DNA of 64,000 nt, taken from contig JARGSG010000001.1 of the NCBI GenBank assembly GCA_030374805.1, positions 1,364,001 through 1,428,000 of the forward strand, in the 5' to 3' direction. Both the position numbers and the translations under genes were made by a program. The notes beneath the pieces were generated by a model that worked only from the letters and a program-made list of their open reading frames with translations, was not told where the DNA came from and did not search any database. Source of the DNA: Gracilaria gracilis (lineage: Eukaryota > Rhodophyta > Florideophyceae > Gracilariales > Gracilariaceae). This document shows, in pieces, positions 38,803 to 46,956 of this stretch; within the stretch, counting starts at the first letter, position 1; each line of letters starts with the position of its first letter.

Positions 38803-40449
38803 CTAAGAAACATCCCAATCTGCAATTCTACGAGCCGCTGCTTGGTCAACACTTGCCTTTACGGCATCAAACCCAATATCAACATCTCTGACATCAATCT
38901 CTCTGTTATCGCTCAGGGCATTGAGAGCAGCTCTTCGACAAGCGCCCTGAATATCGGCTCCAGTGAAGCCCTCAGAGTTCTCCGCTCGAACACAGACATG
39001 CGCAGCAACCGCTTGCTTCAACTGCATCTGATTTGAAAACACGAGGCCGATTTTCCTTCGCCCATCCGAATTCGGCAACGGAACTAGAACGCATCTGTCG
39101 ATCCTCCCGGGGCGCACAAGTGATTTAGCAACCATCCACGGCGCATTCGTAGCGGCGACAACTTTAACACCAGAAGAGAGATTATCCAAAATGGTGCCCA
39201 ATACGGCGGGCAATCTCTTCATCGAAGGAGCAAAGAGTGCATCAACCTCGTCGAGAAATATCAATGCAGGCGGATCTGCGGCAGCCTGTTCAAAATGGAA
39301 GCGCAGCAAACGCTCTGATTCACCCACTTCTCCGCGAGCCAGTGCCGCTGCCTGCAAAGGTATGAGACGGGTATTGGTAGCTTTCGCAGCCTCTCTTACG
39401 AGCGAAGTCTTTCCAGTTCCCGGGGCTCCGTACAAGAGCAGTGCGTTTGGGGTGCGAATTCCTACTTTTTTCAGTCGATCTCCGAGTACGACGGGATGAT
39501 ACAAGAGACGCTTTAAATACGTTTCTGCTCCTTCTGCTCCTGGAAGAACAGAGCTGACTTGTTGCCACGACTTGATAATATGTTGTTTGTCCAATTTGGG
39601 ACGCTGCTCGCGAGCTTTACGGGAAGGTAAAGGCAGCAGAAGGTCAAAAGCGCCAACCACGCTTGGATGCAAATCGGTATGGCTGGTAGCCAAAACGAGA
39701 AGGACCACAGCAGGAATCTCTCGGATATAGTGCCGAAACGCCAAAAAGCTGGATGCATAGCGATTAAGAAACGGGGCAAACGTAAGGTGAGCGTCATCTA
39801 AGACGAGCACTGATGGTCCAGCAGCAACAGCCGCGTTCGCATAGTAGGTGAGAGTTTTTAAGAGCGCTGGGGCCTCGCTAACGCTCAGATGAGTGGGCTG
39901 CAATCGAATGAATGTCGCACCACTCTGCCAAACCGCATGGGCAGCAACAGAAGACTTTCCCCCGCCCGGTTCAGACAGCAGAAGGATCGACCTCGGTGAG
40001 AATGGCTCCATAGCCAACGCCCTCCGCAGCACCGCATGCAACGGCGGTGAAGTTTCGACATCTGGAGCAGAAGGCGGGTTCAAGGAGGGCGGTATAGGTG
40101 GTAGCAAGTACGTGTGCGTGTCACCGGTTGTGTGAAGCGCATTGCATGGCTCGCATCGTACGACGACGACTGAAAACGGCCGCGGAAGAAACGGGAGCTC
40201 GTACGGTGTAGCTGGAGGAGGTAATTCGCTTTGCAGAAAGTAATCGCGAAGAAGAGCAGCGCTCGCCGTTGGTGCGGCACGAGAATCCCAGGTTAGGCGA
40301 AATACGAGCGAGTCTGCAACTGGAGGCGAAGAAGCTTCTCGCGTCATGGCGCGACGCCAACCGGCGATCATGCATGCGTTCGACGCATGAATATATGGTG
40401 AGGCCAAGAGCGAACGAACCAACGAAAGCAATTTAATTTGTGCTTTCAA
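38803..40449 (-). CDS. Type II AAA+ ATPase of the Cdc48/Afg2/Pex clade, exact member uncertain
   Basis: The 548-residue protein has two AAA modules. The second (about 310-530) is complete: Walker A GAPGTGKTS (341-349), pore-side GEVGESERLL, Walker B LIFLDEVDALF (about 396-406) and VAATNAPW. RPGRIDRCVLVPLP carries the arginine finger, and GFTGADIQGACRRAALNAL is the sensor-2 helix. The first (about 150-280) is reduced: a P-loop SEPGGGKSS is present, but the Walker B segment reads VLVLDDAHL instead of DE. Overall it is shorter than Cdc48, Afg2 or SPATA5L1 (700-800 residues). It could be an AFG2B/SPATA5L1-like ribosome-maturation factor or a peroxisomal Pex1/Pex6-like protein; the sequence alone does not decide. 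The N-terminus may start at Met36 (MTREASS). Confidence 0.8.
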   Translation of the reverse strand: MKAQIKLLSLVRSLLASPYIHASNACMIAGWRRAMTREASSPPVADSLVFRLTWDSRAAPTASAALLRDYFLQSELPPPATPYELPFLPRPFSVVVVRCEPCNALHTTGDTHTYLLPPIPPSLNPPSAPDVETSPPLHAVLRRALAMEPFSPRSILLLSEPGGGKSSVAAHAVWQSGATFIRLQPTHLSVSEAPALLKTLTYYANAAVAAGPSVLVLDDAHLTFAPFLNRYASSFLAFRHYIREIPAVVLLVLATSHTDLHPSVVGAFDLLLPLPSRKAREQRPKLDKQHIIKSWQQVSSVLPGAEGAETYLKRLLYHPVVLGDRLKKVGIRTPNALLLYGAPGTGKTSLVREAAKATNTRLIPLQAAALARGEVGESERLLRFHFEQAAADPPALIFLDEVDALFAPSMKRLPAVLGTILDNLSSGVKVVAATNAPWMVAKSLVRPGRIDRCVLVPLPNSDGRRKIGLVFSNQMQLKQAVAAHVCVRAENSEGFTGADIQGACRRAALNALSDNREIDVRDVDIGFDAVKASVDQAAARRIADWDVS

Positions 40450-40539
40450 AGGGCATGTTTATGTGAAGCTCTATAGCGTTTAAAAAGCACTATGAATGGC
40501 ACATACTTCTATAGTATGCGCAAGCTTCATAGGAAACGT

Positions 40540-41510
40540 TATCATGTCAGATGTCGGCGCAAAGAGCGCTGCCTTCGACACGCAGCATTTATGCGATTAG
40601 TTGACCTGCTACTTTGATATTTGCGTACAAGCAAACGAAGCATAACTTTGATCAATATCGTAGGGCAGTTCACAACATTTTTTTTTTCGAGTTCAACCTT
40701 GCAACAGACTGTTACGAGTTTCGGGCAACTCCATACCAGTTGTTTTCTTCCGCTGAAAACTTCTGATCTTTGATGCACCAATATAGTGTGTGCTGTGCTA
40801 TGTCCAAGTCGATTATGATACTCGTCTGGCATTATATTGGTCGGGTTGATATCGTTATGGCATATTCCAAGACTATGGAGATGCTTAATGCCTTTTTCTA
40901 TACCAGATAAGCACACATCTTAACATAGGGATAACTTTTGGCTACCAACTCGGTCTTGTAGTGTCTCAACGTATCTTTTTAAACACAACCCAGGTGCTCG
41001 ACGACATTGGGGTGAGGAAACTGACGCATTTTCTCACACATCCGAATTTCATGTTCAAGACGCTTGAATATGATGTTGCCTTATTTAACTGAGAAAACTA
41101 GGCCGTTTAACAAAATAAGGCAGGACAGGAAAACAAAAAAAAAGACAGCAAAGATTTGTCGCTAGTGGAGAAGTGGAGATGATAACACAACGGCCGCTGA
41201 AGTTTTTGGCCTTTTTTAAGAGAGAGGATTATCTGTAGGGTAATTCTCCTGTCGTCTCGGAATCAGGGACGACAGGCCATAATAAAGAAGAACAACAACA
41301 AAACAAGAGTCTGTCACCTTTTCCGGAGCCCGAGTGAATGAATCTTTGAAGAAAGGATAAACGTTTTCATCTCGAATTAGAACGCCATCTAATTCACTCA
41401 AGTTGATTTCATCATCTTGTAGACGGAATCGATCTGCAAGTCAGCGTAATTCTGCATTCCATAAACATCTGCAAGTGAACCAATCCAAGCTATGGATGAC
41501 GATCATCAGC
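40540..41510 (-). pseudogene. Protein kinase pseudogene, paralogue of the gene at 44.8-45.6 kb, broken by a LINE fragment
   Basis: Minus-strand segments match the intact mini-kinase in order. DDEINLSELDG ... ENVYPFFKDSFTRA (about 41430-41325) corresponds to its DSQTLDLHALNG ... DIHPRFDKDSFTHV. LEHEIRMCEKMRQ, then FPHPNVVEHLGCV (about 41070-40995), corresponds to EEAKVCEILRKSPHPNIAKY. GIEKGIKHLHSLGICHNDIN (about 40908-40850) corresponds to the catalytic loop. Stops and frameshifts separate these blocks, and the DFG region is gone. A LINE 3' end (41165-41310, opposite orientation) sits between the first two blocks. Removing about 160 nt leaves roughly the spacing found in the intact gene, so the fragment arrived by insertion. 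Confidence 0.75.
41165..41310 (+). mobile_element. 5'-truncated LINE 3' end, copy D, inserted in kinase pseudogene
   Basis: Reads ITQRPLKFLAFFKREDYL then a stop (41236-41238). A perfect 9-bp stem-loop follows at 41248-41276 (arms CCTGTCGTC and GACGACAGG; loop TCGGAATCAGG), then CCATAATAAAG and an (AAG)/(AAC) tail to about 41307. The loop differs by one base from copy C while the stem sequence is wholly different. Target-site duplications could not be set confidently by eye. Confidence 0.7.
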
Positions 41511-42115
41511 TTAGTCTTTCATTTACAGGCCTTTCCAGTAAACAAGAACCCGTGTTGGACAGCATTCCAACTGTCATGCGGACTTCAGAGAGATAGAGAG
41601 TTCACTTCGTGGATATACGTTTGTAGCTAAAAGCGTTGATAGATCTACTCTTGACGATTTCGCCGTAGATATATCTACGGTGAGTCCAGGCGATAGCACT
41701 TGGCTACTTTTATTTGGGCCAAAAAGAACCGCAAACACGTTCAAAAACACGCGTGCATTGATCTCAATCTCGACGAGTTGGATTCATGCATCCGTCAGCA
41801 ATTCTAGATAGAGCAAATTGATTAAGGAGCATTCGGCATCTAACTGTAGATTTTCGGGGAAAAAAGCCACATCTACCGTGCTCCGGCCTGCCGCATACTC
41901 CGGAAGCTCATGCTTGTCACAGCAGAGCTCAACTTCAAGACTGCGGCGCTGCTCATCGCTCCCCCACCTTTATCGCAGTTGGCCTGCTGATAGATGCGAA
42001 GGTATCCTTCAAGAGTCTTTTCGAAGGTTTTCTGTGTCTATCAACCCGCTTTCTGTGGATTTTGAGTGCTTTTGAGTGACTCAATAACTCAGTTTTCGAC
42101 ACTTTCAATAACGTC

Positions 42116-43327
42116 ATGTGTGCTGCTTTTCTAGCGCCTCTTCCGCTCACGTTCCGCACTTCATCAACGGCATGCATTAATGATCGCCCGACTCGGCAAA
42201 GGACAGGGCGTACTCCGCCCTTCCCTCCGGTTATCCGCCGTCAACCAGAAATGATTGCCCCAGAAGACCGCAAAACGATTCGCCTCGCAATCCCATCAAA
42301 GGGCGATATCCTGCAATCAACCAAAGAACTGCTGTCTGAAATTGGAATGGATGTCGAGCTTCACAACCCGCGTCAATACGTAGCAGCGCTTCGTGGTTCG
42401 GACGTTGAAGTCTGGTTGCAGCGACCGGCTGATATTGTGCGTAAGGTTCGAGACGGTCATTGTGATTTGGGTATTGTGGGCTATGATCTCGTTGCTGAAC
42501 ACGGTGGTACGAAAAGGACAGTTTTACCTGTGCATGACAAGCTTGGCTATGGTGAATGTCGTTTGTCCGTCGGCGTGCCTATGGCCTGGACCGATTGCGG
42601 TGATATGAACGGCCTGAGAAAACGTGCGTCTGTCAGTGAGCTTCGAATAGCCACCAAATATACAAACGAGACGCGTCGCTTTTTGCTGTCCCACGGTATT
42701 GACAACTATCGGGTGATTACGATGGATGGTGCCTTGGAAGCATCGACCCAGATGGGTACTGCAGATTGCATCATCGACCTTGTTTCTTCAGGCACAACTC
42801 TTCGTGAGAATCTGCTCAAGGAGATAACCGGTGGGACTTTGCTTTCTTCCTCCATGCAACTCGTTACAAATCGCAGCCACATATCGGACGAAGGCAACTT
42901 TGGACAACGTCTCCGAGGTATAACACAGGAGCTTCTTGAGCGCATCGAAGCTCATCTTTTGGGGAAGAAAAACTACAACATCATTGCCAATATTAGAGGA
43001 TCAAGTATGGTGGCAGTCAGTCGGCGCCTAGCGTCTAAAAGCAACCTGCGAGGAATGGATGGTCCTACAGTCAGTCAAGTGGTACCCCCGGCAGATGAAT
43101 CTGAAGGCATGTATGCCATCAGTATCGTCCTTCCGAAAGAACAGCTCTACTCAGCTATTCAACAACTGCGCAGCGTGGGTGGTTCTGGGGTCACCGTGCT
43201 GCCAGTGTCGTTCGTGTTTCCGCAGCATTGCAAGAGATGGTCTACACTACTGGAAGACATTGGCATGAATTCAACCGCCTTACCTGACCCTGACCCGTTC
43301 GAAGTACAAAGCGTGGCCTCCCCATAA
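42116..43327 (+). CDS. HISG: ATP phosphoribosyltransferase, long form (HisG), plastid
   Basis: HisG condenses ATP and PRPP in the first step of histidine synthesis and is feedback-inhibited by histidine through its C-terminal domain. The 403-residue precursor has a leader of about 50 residues (MCAAFLAPLPLTFRTSSTAC) with phenylalanines near the start. The catalytic domain begins TIRLAIPSKGDILQSTKELL and includes DVEVWLQRPADIVRKVRDGH and CDLGIVGYDLVAEHGG. The PRPP-binding stretch is TADCIIDLVSSGTTLRENLL. A regulatory domain of about 80 residues closes the protein (YAISIVLPKEQLYSAIQQLR, GGSGVTVLPVSFVF). This is the self-contained long form, not needing HisZ. The second Met (MIAPEDRK, about residue 46) is close to the likely mature N-terminus. 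Confidence 0.96.
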   Translation: MCAAFLAPLPLTFRTSSTACINDRPTRQRTGRTPPFPPVIRRQPEMIAPEDRKTIRLAIPSKGDILQSTKELLSEIGMDVELHNPRQYVAALRGSDVEVWLQRPADIVRKVRDGHCDLGIVGYDLVAEHGGTKRTVLPVHDKLGYGECRLSVGVPMAWTDCGDMNGLRKRASVSELRIATKYTNETRRFLLSHGIDNYRVITMDGALEASTQMGTADCIIDLVSSGTTLRENLLKEITGGTLLSSSMQLVTNRSHISDEGNFGQRLRGITQELLERIEAHLLGKKNYNIIANIRGSSMVAVSRRLASKSNLRGMDGPTVSQVVPPADESEGMYAISIVLPKEQLYSAIQQLRSVGGSGVTVLPVSFVFPQHCKRWSTLLEDIGMNSTALPDPDPFEVQSVASP

Positions 43328-43619
43328 TAAACCTTTTGTATATGTGAGTGTGGAGTCAACGGGGCCAGTCTGAAACGAGATATACCACGCATGATGATTG
43401 TGTGCAGAGTTGCAGCTCTACAGAATTCGCGCAGTTCGCATTCTTTTGGTGTGAGTATGGAAGCAGTTTTATCTGATGGATCATGAGAATACACTTGAAA
43501 GCTACGCAGAACCTCTTTAGGTACAGTTGACTTGGAATACTAGTAGTTTGTTTTTTGTTAATAGATTTCAGCTGTCACCAGCTGTCACAGTAATCAAGTC
43601 ATCTTTACAACAATTGCGT

Positions 43620-43765
43620 ATCGTTTGGAATGACTTTTGCTCACAGAGGGAAGGCAGGGCCTGAGAAGATGCTGGCCTTCCTCATGAGAGTGCGTTTCTT
43701 TAACCAGAGATGTTCAGCATTTCGGTGTTGTCAAGTTAGCGTACGTACAAAAGAGAGTGTGTGGG
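43620..43765 (+). mobile_element. LINE 3' end, copy E (second subfamily)
   Basis: Peptide trace GPEKMLAFLMRVRFF. The stem-loop at 43690-43715 (arms GTGCGTTTC and GAGATGTTC, 8 of 9 pair with G-U allowed; loop TTTAACCA) is followed by AAGTTAGCGTACGTACAAAAGAGAGTG. Loop, spacer and tail align with copy B on the other strand near 12.65 kb. Confidence 0.5.
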
Positions 43766-44329
43766 GGAAAGCAGGGTTTCAAAAGGAAAGCGCAGAGCCC
43801 GTCTTTTCATTTCTTTATCCCACCACCGCTGTTTTTCTGTTTACTCGAATAGATGAATTAGAACGCAGAGATCGATGAATAACGCTGTTCATCCCATTAG
43901 TTCATGATGGCCAAGAACATCTACTGACTCTTCTTCCACTCCTGAGGGTCATTACAAATTCAAAGTGATACATATATCGTAACCTCAGTATGCCCCGTAT
44001 TGTGAACAATCCAGACTGCAACCTAAGTTACATGGGGTGAAGCTCAGCTTTTATAATGTCGCCGTAAGAAGATGCTACCGCCGTCTCCCTAAACTTTCGA
44101 GCTTCACGGAAGGGCTTCAACCTGAGCCTCCGGACAGGGGTTTCTGCGGTGCTCTTCGGAATACTCCGCTTGGATTACGTTGCGGTGCAGCTTGTGCGCA
44201 GGTTCCTTTTCCTGATCTCACCGATAAAATTAGAATTGGATCGAAGGATGTCAACATGCTAATTTTATAAGCGAAGCCCTTTGTCTTGGAGTGCTCCTTT
44301 GAGGGGAAAGCGCTATCTTTAGACAGAAT

Positions 44330-44460
44330 AGATACTGTAGTTGTACTGCCTCCACAAAAGTTCTTGCCATTTTCACAGAGAGAAGACAAATTTCGGGTAG
44401 TTTTTGTTCAGTTTTGCGAATAGAAAACGAAGCTTTCGTAATAGAACGAGAGAGATAGCC
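44330..44460 (+). mobile_element. LINE 3' end, copy F
   Basis: Peptide trace LPPQKFLPFSQREDKF ... VQFCE, then a stop. A hairpin at 44407-44432 (TTCAGTTTT / AAAACGAAG, 7 of 9 paired) has the loop GCGAATAG, nearly the loop core of copy A. It is followed by CGTAATAGAACGAGAGAGA. More decayed than copies A, C and D. Confidence 0.45.
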
Positions 44461-44790
44461 GACCCTACTAAAGAAGATATAGTACCGAAGATATATGTGC
44501 GGAAGAACATAGTCGCCGGTAGCGAAGCACATCTGCTGAGGTTGAAAACAGTTAGGAACCCGAGGCTTTCTCATAAACATTGTAGTATGCCAGTGTCGTG
44601 TAACACAGCTTTCTGGATGGACCTCTGTTATAACAGTGTTGCTCTATACGAAGGGGCGAAGGGGCATCGAGCATTTAATAGTTGCCGTTCGTCCCCAAAC
44701 AGTGTTTGGAAAACACTACTTTATCTGGTAACGCTACATTCCGACCAGCTTAAGCTCAAAGTGATCATTAAAGGCCTGCGCTCCCATAAA

Positions 44791-45576
44791 CTACCGTTTA
44801 CCACATGAATCGTTGATAACGCTCAAATACTCTTCTAGTTTCTGTAGCGCAAAGATATCGTTTTCAACTTTTGAAGTCACAACATCCGTCCTGGAAAAGC
44901 CCAATGTCCCAGTCTTGCATCCCAGCGACTCTCCCTTGCGCCGACATGAATCAAAATCTATGATCACTGGCGTACTACTGCCGTCGAACATCACGTTGTC
45001 GGGGCTAATATCATTGTGACAGAAACCTAAAGCGTGCAAGTGCTGAATGCCCTTCTTAACTGACTCGATACAAGATGCTTTGTCAACTTTACGCGGACAA
45101 GCATCTACGCGTTCGCGCAGTGTCTCGCGGCATCGTTCAAAACAGAGCCCAACTATGTATCCGTCTTCGACTTCACACCCTAAGTACTTTGCTATGTTGG
45201 GGTGAGGGGATTTCCTCAAGATCTCACATACTTTGGCCTCTTCATACATCAATTCGCACATTTGAGTGTCTTCTTCGCTTTCCTCACATGCATACATTAT
45301 CACATCCGGCCGCTTAATGTAAGCCATTTCCTTTCGTGAAACTGAGACGTGGGTGAAGCTATCTTTATCGAAACGAGGATGAATATCCTTGTTATCAACT
45401 TGCCGACCATTTAATGCGTGAAGATCGAGGGTTTGTGAATCATGGCCATATACTCGACGTGGAACTTTGGCAACGAAAATTTTGTCTTGGGCTGTGTAGA
45501 GAACGGCTGTGAATGAAAACTTTACGACATCTTCTTCTCCCAGCTCATATATAAATTTGGTCTTGAGCAGCTTCAT
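44791..45576 (-). CDS. Compact protein kinase of a lineage-specific type
   Basis: The 261-residue protein contains almost only a kinase fold. An ATP lysine lies in IFVAKVPRR (Lys37). After an insertion of about 70 residues comes the alpha-C glutamate in MYEEAKVCEIL (about 113), then PHPNIAKYLGCEV. The catalytic loop FCHNDISPDN has Asp189 and Asn194, and the metal-binding DFD is at 207-209 (DFG in most kinases). GTLGFSRTD replaces the usual APE region, and the C-lobe ends soon after NDIFALQKLEEYL. The glycine-rich loop is not obvious. The C-lobe is short, as in some fungal and protist small kinases. Catalytic residues are present, so activity is plausible. A decayed paralogue lies 3.3 kb away at 40.5-41.5 kb. 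Confidence 0.8.
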   Translation of the reverse strand: MKLLKTKFIYELGEEDVVKFSFTAVLYTAQDKIFVAKVPRRVYGHDSQTLDLHALNGRQVDNKDIHPRFDKDSFTHVSVSRKEMAYIKRPDVIMYACEESEEDTQMCELMYEEAKVCEILRKSPHPNIAKYLGCEVEDGYIVGLCFERCRETLRERVDACPRKVDKASCIESVKKGIQHLHALGFCHNDISPDNVMFDGSSTPVIIDFDSCRRKGESLGCKTGTLGFSRTDVVTSKVENDIFALQKLEEYLSVINDSCGKR

Positions 45577-46956
45577 GTTTACGTTCGTGTTTGGCCTTGG
45601 TCCAGGTGTGTTAGAAACAGTTTCAGTCGCATATCATCAAGAAGTACTGTGGCTACTGTACATCGCTGTGCCGATGGGAGAGAAATCGCCCTATATGGGA
45701 ATAGGATCGATCCTATTCACTACAGGAGGATGCTATCGCTCTATTCTACAGGAGCAAAGGCCAAATGTTCAACAAGGTAGTACTGTAGGACATTTTTTGC
45801 ACATTTTGTCTTTACAGTGGCTTTCAGAGCTCCTTTGGGTAGGGGAGGGCTTGGGAGGTTGCCCGACCGTCACCAGAAGTTCCGGTCGGAATTAAGCCCA
45901 TCTTCCGTGTGAACGTTCCCGACCTCATGCAGGAAGAGAGGCATACTTGCTGATGTGACGTGACGTTGTTGGACTTTTCGGGTACAGTTAACAGGGTTGA
46001 GTATTCCTGGATACTGTTATTAGAAACCTTGGCACGGATATGGCAATTGAAGGACCAAGATTGCAATTTTTATGGCTATAACCGGTTATAGCGGAACAAA
46101 TGGAATTACTGTAGTTGCAACACAGTCGAGAGAAAACCTGGGCTCACTTCTTTCTCAGAGCAGACAAAGGTGTCGGATTTCAAAGTTGGGTGAAGCTATA
46201 ACTCTGCATGGGACCAGTGCTCATTTTGTATTGCGGACACGGAGTGTTCAATCTTGACAAAGTGGGCTTAGAAATCGTGGAGAAGAGGGCGAATTGCAGG
46301 TACAAAGGCACACGAACCGTTGTTAGAACTTGTTAAGAAAGAAATTAATGTGTATTGCAGTTCCATTCGCACCGTTGAGTGTATGAGAACGGTTTTGGAA
46401 GAAACAGCATGGATGCAGTGCTCGCTATCGAATAGCACATTAAAGAAGATACATTGGTCTTGTTGCTTGCTTCGGACACAAGCACGTGATTGGATGTTGT
46501 GCAAATCAACAACGAGGCCCGGCCGAAGCAGCCAACTTAGCTGTCAACGGCAGAACGGTTTGTCACTTTTACCTTCCTTGAAAGACAAGATCATGATGAT
46601 GATCTTGTCGTGGACACAGTCGGGGGCTGTTGCGTGGCAAGACTTGTGCGGCGCAGAAAAATGGTGAGATGACCATCATGGTCATCTCTCAGATTCTCAT
46701 CATTGATGAGCGAAAACGAGCTCCCAATTTGAAAAAGGATGCTCGCAGAGCACAAAAATGTAGACGTTTATCCTACAAGCAGCAGAGGACACAGCCACGA
46801 AACGATACAACTTTCCACATGGCAGCCGCGTCTCATCGACGGCGCAGGGAGCTACATATCGCTCAGCGCAATTGCGGCAGAATAGTATACAACAACTAGA
46901 GCAGCTACATCTATCTTTGTCGCTCCTTCAGCAGCCGCCAATCGATAGTTGTCTGC
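45577..46956. other. Intergenic region with a cluster of three hairpins
   Basis: About 1.38 kb between the mini-kinase start and the 3' end of the Temptin-Hint gene. No gene is supported. Three successive hairpins lie at 46584-46710. Confidence 0.55.
46584..46710. repeat. Three consecutive perfect inverted repeats
   Basis: GACAAGATCAT / ATGATCTTGTC with a 4-nt centre (46584-46609). GAGATGACCAT-C-ATGGTCATCTC (46666-46688). CTCATCA-T-TGATGAG (46696-46710). Each arm pair is perfect. Confidence 0.9.

Larger units (their letters stand above)
40450..42115. other. Intergenic region occupied by a kinase pseudogene with a LINE insertion
   Basis: About 1.67 kb between the AAA ATPase and HisG starts. 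Most of it (40540-41510) is the dead kinase described separately. The last 600 nt upstream of HisG show no element I can name. Confidence 0.6.
43328..44790. other. Intergenic region with two LINE ends
   Basis: About 1.46 kb between convergent HisG and the mini-kinase. It contains LINE 3' ends at about 43620-43765 and 44330-44460, and possibly a third on the minus strand near 43860-43935 (MFLAIMN followed by a GATGAA/TTCATC hairpin). No host gene is supported. Confidence 0.55.
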
